Below are positions 62,521 to 64,000 of a DNA stretch of 64,000 bases, in pieces. Each line of letters opens with the position of its first letter. The first letter of the stretch is position 1. Position numbers and translations under genes: made by a program. The DNA is from Thiomargarita sp. (GTDB lineage: Bacteria; Pseudomonadota; Gammaproteobacteria; Beggiatoales; Beggiatoaceae). The stretch spans positions 25,978 to 89,977 of the forward strand of contig DYNP01000016.1 in assembly GCA_020721005.1 (NCBI GenBank), read 5' to 3'. The notes below the pieces were generated by a model. That model saw only the letters and a list, made by a program, of their open reading frames with translations. It did no database searches and had not been told where the DNA came from.

Positions 62521-62532
62521 GACCTTATAATC

Positions 62533-63612
62533 ATGTCAAAACCTCGATCCCTGTGGACAATCTTGCCACTTTTCTACCTGTCGATCCAGTTGTTGGCAAG
62601 TTGTGGAGGAGAAGAAAGTTCCCCTTGGCTACAAGTTTCCTCCTCTAACACGTCAAATTCAAACGACTCCAACAATTCCCTGGTCAATACCACTCTTCCT
62701 GAAGTGCCTACAGTCTCCCTCATCATCACTGAGCCCTTTGTTGAAAATGATTCCCACGCTCAAACCTTACAAGCCATTCAACAGTCCACTCAAACTCACA
62801 ACTGGTCCTTTTACCATGAAGTTATAGAATCCAATATCCACGACTCATTGGAAAAGAGAATTCTCAATGGAGATGTTCTCATCCTGATCAGCACCCAAGA
62901 TCCCGCCCGTGCAAATTGGGAAAACATCAGCCAACTCAGCCAACACTATCCCAATATTCACTTAGTGACCTTAGGTTATACCTATGAAAACTATGAACAA
63001 TTGCCCAATATCACCAGTCTCACCTTTTCCACTGCAGAGGCCGGTTTCCTAGCCGGTGCTTTGGCCGGTTGCATGACTCAAACTCAAATCATAGGCAACA
63101 TCATCGCCTTAGAAACCCCGTCTTTTACTGGCTATGGGACCGGATTTCAAGCCGGTGCCCGCTATGCCAACCCCTTTGTCACCGTTCTCAATGAAACGGT
63201 TGGCGCCCTGGATGCCCCCCTATTGGGCCAACAATATGCCGAAGCTCTCATTCGACAAGGTGCTGACCTCATCTTTGCAGTGGGGGGCAACACAGCCGAT
63301 GGCGCCCTAGAAGCCGCCAGCCAATTCAAAATCAAAGTCATCGGGGCTGAAGTTGACCAATATTTACTCCAACCCGACCTGGTCAAACACTACCTATTGA
63401 CCAGTGCCATTGAACATCGAACCAGTGCCATTGAACAAACCATCACCAATTTTAACCAAGGTCAACTGGAAAATGGCGTTTTAAACTTCACTCTGGCTGA
63501 CAAAGCCATTGACCTCGCCCCCTACCATGAATGGGCAGACCGCATTCCTTGGAATTGTAAACAAAAAATTCAACAAGCTCAAGAATTTATTCTAGAAACG
63601 CCTTCCCCTTAA
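62533..63612 (+). CDS. BMP/Med-family binding lipoprotein
   Basis: The 359-residue protein has a lipoprotein signal with LLASC (cysteine 24), then a Ser/Asn-rich spacer (residues 30-55). The BMP fold includes TAEAGFLAGALAG, GYGTGFQAGARYANP and GADLIFAVGGNTADGALEAA. BMP proteins such as PnrA bind nucleosides for ABC import, and some act with sensors. No transport genes are adjacent. It is 12 bases after sixA and is probably co-transcribed. Confidence 0.92.
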   Translation: MSKPRSLWTILPLFYLSIQLLASCGGEESSPWLQVSSSNTSNSNDSNNSLVNTTLPEVPTVSLIITEPFVENDSHAQTLQAIQQSTQTHNWSFYHEVIESNIHDSLEKRILNGDVLILISTQDPARANWENISQLSQHYPNIHLVTLGYTYENYEQLPNITSLTFSTAEAGFLAGALAGCMTQTQIIGNIIALETPSFTGYGTGFQAGARYANPFVTVLNETVGALDAPLLGQQYAEALIRQGADLIFAVGGNTADGALEAASQFKIKVIGAEVDQYLLQPDLVKHYLLTSAIEHRTSAIEQTITNFNQGQLENGVLNFTLADKAIDLAPYHEWADRIPWNCKQKIQQAQEFILETPSP

Positions 63613-63744
63613 CTCCCAAATACACTATTTCAGTCTCATATGGCTAACACACCATAAAAAGAGTTTACCTATCCTATGTAGCTGTCGCGTTGTGTAGGAT
63701 GTGCTGAGCGTCTTTTGCGAAGCGCATCTGTCGCGTTTTTCTAT
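63613..63744. repeat. Decayed GTAGGATGTGCTGAGCG-type repeat
   Basis: Copies of the TGTAGGATG(G/T)GCTGAGCG and GCGAAGCGCATC motifs occur around 63690-63735. They are like those at 56.2 kb and lie next to a MITE in both cases. Confidence 0.6.
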
Positions 63745-64000
63745 TAGACCTCTTGCAAAAGTAAATGATGCAATAAAGATGAAATACGAAAAAATAAAAG
63801 GAAAATCCCCGTTGGAATGGAGGCTTTAGCCGGAGTAGAAGCTTTAGAAGATAAGTTGGAATGGAGGCTTTAGCCGGAGTAGAAGGCTTAGAAGATAAGT
63901 TGGAGTGGAGGCTTTAGCCGGAGTAGAAGCTTTAGAAGATAAATTGGAGTGGAGGCTTTAGCCGGTCAGCCGTAGGCATCCCCCCACATACACAAATTGC
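63745..64000. mobile_element. MITE-like element, left part (cut by window edge)
   Basis: It starts TAGACCTCTTGCAAAAGT at 63745 and has about four units of GGAGTGGAGGCTTTAGCCGG with 44-base-like spacing. It reaches the core GTAGGCATCCCCCCACATAC before the window ends. The design matches the 51.4-kb element. Confidence 0.8.

Overview
The window comes from a gammaproteobacterium and most likely from the Beggiatoaceae, the large filamentous sulfur bacteria. The main evidence is a BLUF-adenylyl cyclase at 60504-61571 that reads, from memory, as an end-to-end counterpart of bPAC/BlaC from Beggiatoa. Supporting evidence is a gammaproteobacterial ubiE-ubiJ-ubiB cluster, Mla, GspL, SixA and RimI genes, moderate-to-low GC, and a very heavy load of short palindromic, tandem and MITE-like repeats. 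The species cannot be named from this window. No rRNA, tRNA or CRISPR array was recognised.

Layout. 1-4.5 kb: an edge-truncated AAA ATPase, a secreted unknown, an RnfD/NqrB-like membrane protein paired with a DUF2330 protein, then a small secreted helical protein behind a well-placed FNR/ANR-type promoter. 4.5-8.6 kb: a rhodanese and the ubiquinone operon ubiE-RDD-ubiJ-ubiB, whose genes overlap or nearly touch. 8.7-13.5 kb: a secreted six-blade tectonin propeller, cysM, rimI, a family-4 uracil-DNA glycosylase and leuA. 13.5-16.4 kb: a decayed accessory patch with a frameshifted TOPRIM-like gene, a RelE toxin with a short partner bracketed by 81-bp direct repeats, and a truncated AAA ATPase. 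16.4-30.2 kb: a two-gene operon of a trimodular NRPS (C-A-T-C-A-T-E-C-A-T-TE; predicted Thr, D-Ser, Gly) with a translationally coupled P1B-like ATPase that lacks a CPx motif. 30.2-31.2 kb: a second copy of the leuA upstream region, split by a 405-bp insertion with its own inverted repeats. 31.2-37.5 kb: gnd, moaB, a hybrid histidine kinase and an RNB ribonuclease. 38.4-43.6 kb: plus-strand DHH phosphoesterase, secreted lipase-like hydrolase, cbbY, two tandem PfkB kinases and an unknown. 43.8-51.3 kb: a pseudokinase-WD40 protein, a peptide-type binding lipoprotein, a GAF-GGDEF protein with an altered signature, hypE, galU and a small membrane protein. 52.1-63.6 kb: mlaE-mlaF without mlaDCB, a purK-purE fusion, a methyltransferase, dusB, an orphan gspL, a PDC-sensor protein, the BLUF-cyclase overlapping a thioredoxin gene, sixA and a BMP-family lipoprotein.

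Genes that plausibly act together are the ubi cluster (quinone synthesis), the NRPS and its ATPase (a small peptide product, possibly linked to metal or ion transport), cbbY with the PfkB pair (sugar-phosphate handling near the Calvin cycle), and PDC sensor/bPAC/thioredoxin (a light, small-molecule and redox signalling group).

Repeats are the second theme. Five copies or partial copies of an element built around a GGCTTTAGCCGG palindrome lie at about 30.55, 51.4, 56.2, 59.1 and 63.7 kb. Three of them show a complete or one-sided TAGACCTCTTGCAAAAGT-like terminus with TA at the edge, and one such terminus supplies the gspL stop codon. C-rich 34-35 bp tandem hairpins fill the longer gaps at 3.7 and 37.9 kb.
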